NCBI RefSeq assembly: GCF_026151205.1
Contig: NC_087078.1
Span: 11,294,175 to 11,358,174 of the forward strand
DNA: 64,000 nucleotides
Source: Bolinopsis microptera
Lineage: Eukaryota > Ctenophora > Tentaculata > Lobata > Bolinopsidae
Direction of reading: 5' to 3'
Part shown: piece by piece, positions 62,199 to 64,000 of the stretch
Layout of the letters: every line of letters begins with the position of its first letter
Numbering within the stretch: the stretch's first letter is position 1
Position numbers and translations under genes: made by a program
The notes under the pieces: model-generated
Told to the model about the DNA's origin: nothing
Databases searched by the model: none
The model's input: only the letters and a program-made list of their open reading frames with translations

Positions 62199-62312
62199 AG
62201 TGTGACATTACGTGTGACATTGTGTATGACATTGTGTGTGACATTGTGTGTGTGACATTGTGTGTGACATTGTATGTGACATTATGTGTGACATTGAGTG
62301 TGACATTGTGTA
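62199..62312 (+). repeat. 10 bp tandem repeat GTGTGACATT
   Basis: About eleven variable units, followed by an ACAAACACAA run that is partly complementary. Confidence 0.9.
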
Positions 62313-64000
62313 CAAACACAAACACAATCACAAACACAAAAATGTGTTCTTGATGAAGTATCTCGAGGAGAATTAAATGGTAAAGGGTAATATTAAGTTA
62401 CATATGTCTGGCCCCTATTAGGTAATTCTCAAGTATGATCACCGGTGATTATTTGGACAATTAGTAGAAATATGATGGTTCAAAATGTAAGTAATTTTCG
62501 TTCTATCTTGGTCCGGATGAGCTTCGTCGCTTTGAAGTAATCTTGGAATACGTCATTACATGTTATGTGCCTTTAAATTTCCACTGATTTTAGAGATAGC
62601 ATGACGTCCTCAAAATTTAACATAATGCAGTTTACAGCGAACTTCTGTGACGTCGATCATCAGAAGATTTCATTAAATCCCATCCTTTTGAGAATTCGAT
62701 ACGCTATAACCGAAAGATTTATTATGAAATACGCTTGATCAACGTAAAAACATATCAAGATGTGTTTTATGTTTTAACGTTATTCTTTCACAATGGAAAA
62801 AGTTTTAGAAATAAATGCGATAGCTTATAACCTCGCCCAAGTATGCAAATGTCTTGAAAAATTTCCAGCCTTATATCGTGTCACATACAAAGGTAATAGA
62901 GAACGTAAAGTAACTTTATAGTTTGTTTATTAGTTATTCATCATTTGAAGTGCGGGGTTTACTGCCGCTTTAATGCAGTGGTAACTGCTAAACCGGAAAC
63001 AATTTGGCATTGAACCAACATTTAGGGTATATGTCGGTCGCTTTTAAACATTCAATGACAACTCACTATGAACTTGTTTGCCCATGTGAAAATATTCGTA
63101 CGTGATTTTTTGGTCATGTCGATAAATAAGATAACCATATAATTAAAGAAATAACTGTTTCTTCTTTTGGAGCGGCTTTGAACACACCCCACTATCATAG
63201 GGAGCACAGTAATGCTGTTTTCAAGTACAATCTCGCCTTATTCAGACAAAATTTAAATTTCTAGGTGTGAAAAATAATTGTAGGATCATGCACATAACTG
63301 CAAAAATGTTTCATCAATTAGCCGATTAGGTGCAGGTTAGCCGAGCCCGGACCATGAAGTCATAGAGGTGAGACCGTATTCTTCGTTGGCCTTGGTCACG
63401 AACAAGAAACCTCACCATTATCTAAATATAGATGTTCCGACTTCCGCATCTCTGTTCAATATTGTATCCAAATGCAATTGTAAACTATCTTGCTTTGGTA
63501 AAATGTCCAATCAATTGTCAGTGCTGTAGTATGACTTGATTTGTTTTACCGAACAGTTTAGATATCAGGTTCACCCTTGATTGTTTCTCCGGAAATCAGA
63601 CATCTCAGATCACCTTATTATCAGATTTTAAGACACTAACAAGATGAAGTTGCCCAGCATTGATTTTATTATTATTATTTATGAGCGGATAAGTTGATAT
63701 AATTTCCTGGAAAATTCTTTGTTACACCCAGAAACAATATTACAGTTATGACTTAAGCACTGCGGGATTATAAGTCTACTTGCAAGTTGATTTGATGAGG
63801 TTTAGTTAGAGTGACTGGGTCATCATATGACACGTGTATACTTTATACCGCTCGAAAGGGTATTTCTGGAATTTCTGGATTCAGAGGAGCATTGTAAAAA
63901 GGTCTGCAGGAATTTTCTCGGGAAATATCAAATATTGTTTGCAGATTCGGGAAGAAACCAGAGGTTTTCAAAGGCCTGAAGCTTTGACTGAGAACGAGAT
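62313..64000. other. No gene recognised
   Basis: AT-rich sequence; no supported exon, RNA gene or repeat was found up to the window edge. Confidence 0.45.

Overview
This window is animal nuclear DNA, AT-rich and dominated by repeats, with no bacterial-style gene organisation. The evidence is GT-AG introns with pyrimidine-rich acceptors, a polymerase III tRNA-Val gene, APE-type non-LTR retrotransposons of the CR1/L2 and RTE-like kinds, TTAGGG-type telomeric motifs, hAT-like and TTAA-flanked DNA elements, and long (GA)n tracts. The mix of repeats suggests an invertebrate (cnidarian- or lophotrochozoan-like), but the sequence does not fix the phylum.

Host genes. (1) A plus-strand mitochondrial carrier (SLC25 family, most like the SLC25A45/47/48 group) has its first coding exon at 35706-35739 and its second at 45263-45306; later exons were not found. 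Its 9.5 kb first intron holds a 7.9 kb fold-back element, and the sequence after exon 2 is crowded with retrotransposons. (2) An unidentified minus-strand gene is best shown by a GC-rich 175 bp exon at 20911-21085. Candidate exons lie at 25439-25537, 14405-14448, 12435-12487, 12356-12382 and perhaps 2202-2319. (3) tRNA-Val(CAC) lies at 2391-2463. (4) A weaker plus-strand exon candidate ends at 18723.

Mobile DNA, left to right. A 1.47 kb Mutator-like fold-back element (3963-5434) has ~450 bp arms and a FLYWCH zinc-finger remnant inside. An 86 bp TA-flanked MITE follows at 5452. A mosaic of inverted and tandem repeats (21.7-25.1 kb) carries 17 copies of one spaced motif. A 5'-truncated CR1/L2-type element lies on the minus strand (26564-30080). 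hAT-like MITEs with perfect 8 bp target duplications lie at 31302, 33727 and 47034. A TTAA-flanked 877 bp element sits inside a CR1-type 3' fragment (34085-34961). The giant fold-back element spans 36591-44480: 2.4 kb arms, a 3 kb GACCAGAGAG-type minisatellite core, AG...CT ends and a 6 bp duplication TATAAA. An RTE-like retrotransposon (45569-48788) has a 12 bp duplication and is itself split by a hAT-like MITE. A lone retrotransposon-type ORF1 lies at 49248-50117 on the minus strand. A hAT-like MITE lies at 51627-52016. A nearly intact two-ORF CR1/L2-type element lies at 53161-57924.

Tandem repeats are abundant: a 32 bp unit at 8.3-9.1 kb, 371 bp of pure (GA)n at 12.7 kb, 15 bp units at 14.5 and 60.6 kb, a 22 bp unit at 17 kb, and more. 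Most long open frames outside the retrotransposons are read-through of such repeats and are not genes. Three X-box-like inverted repeats each sit close to a CACGTG motif (10.6, 16.3 and 45.0 kb), two of them with exactly the same 12 bp gap.
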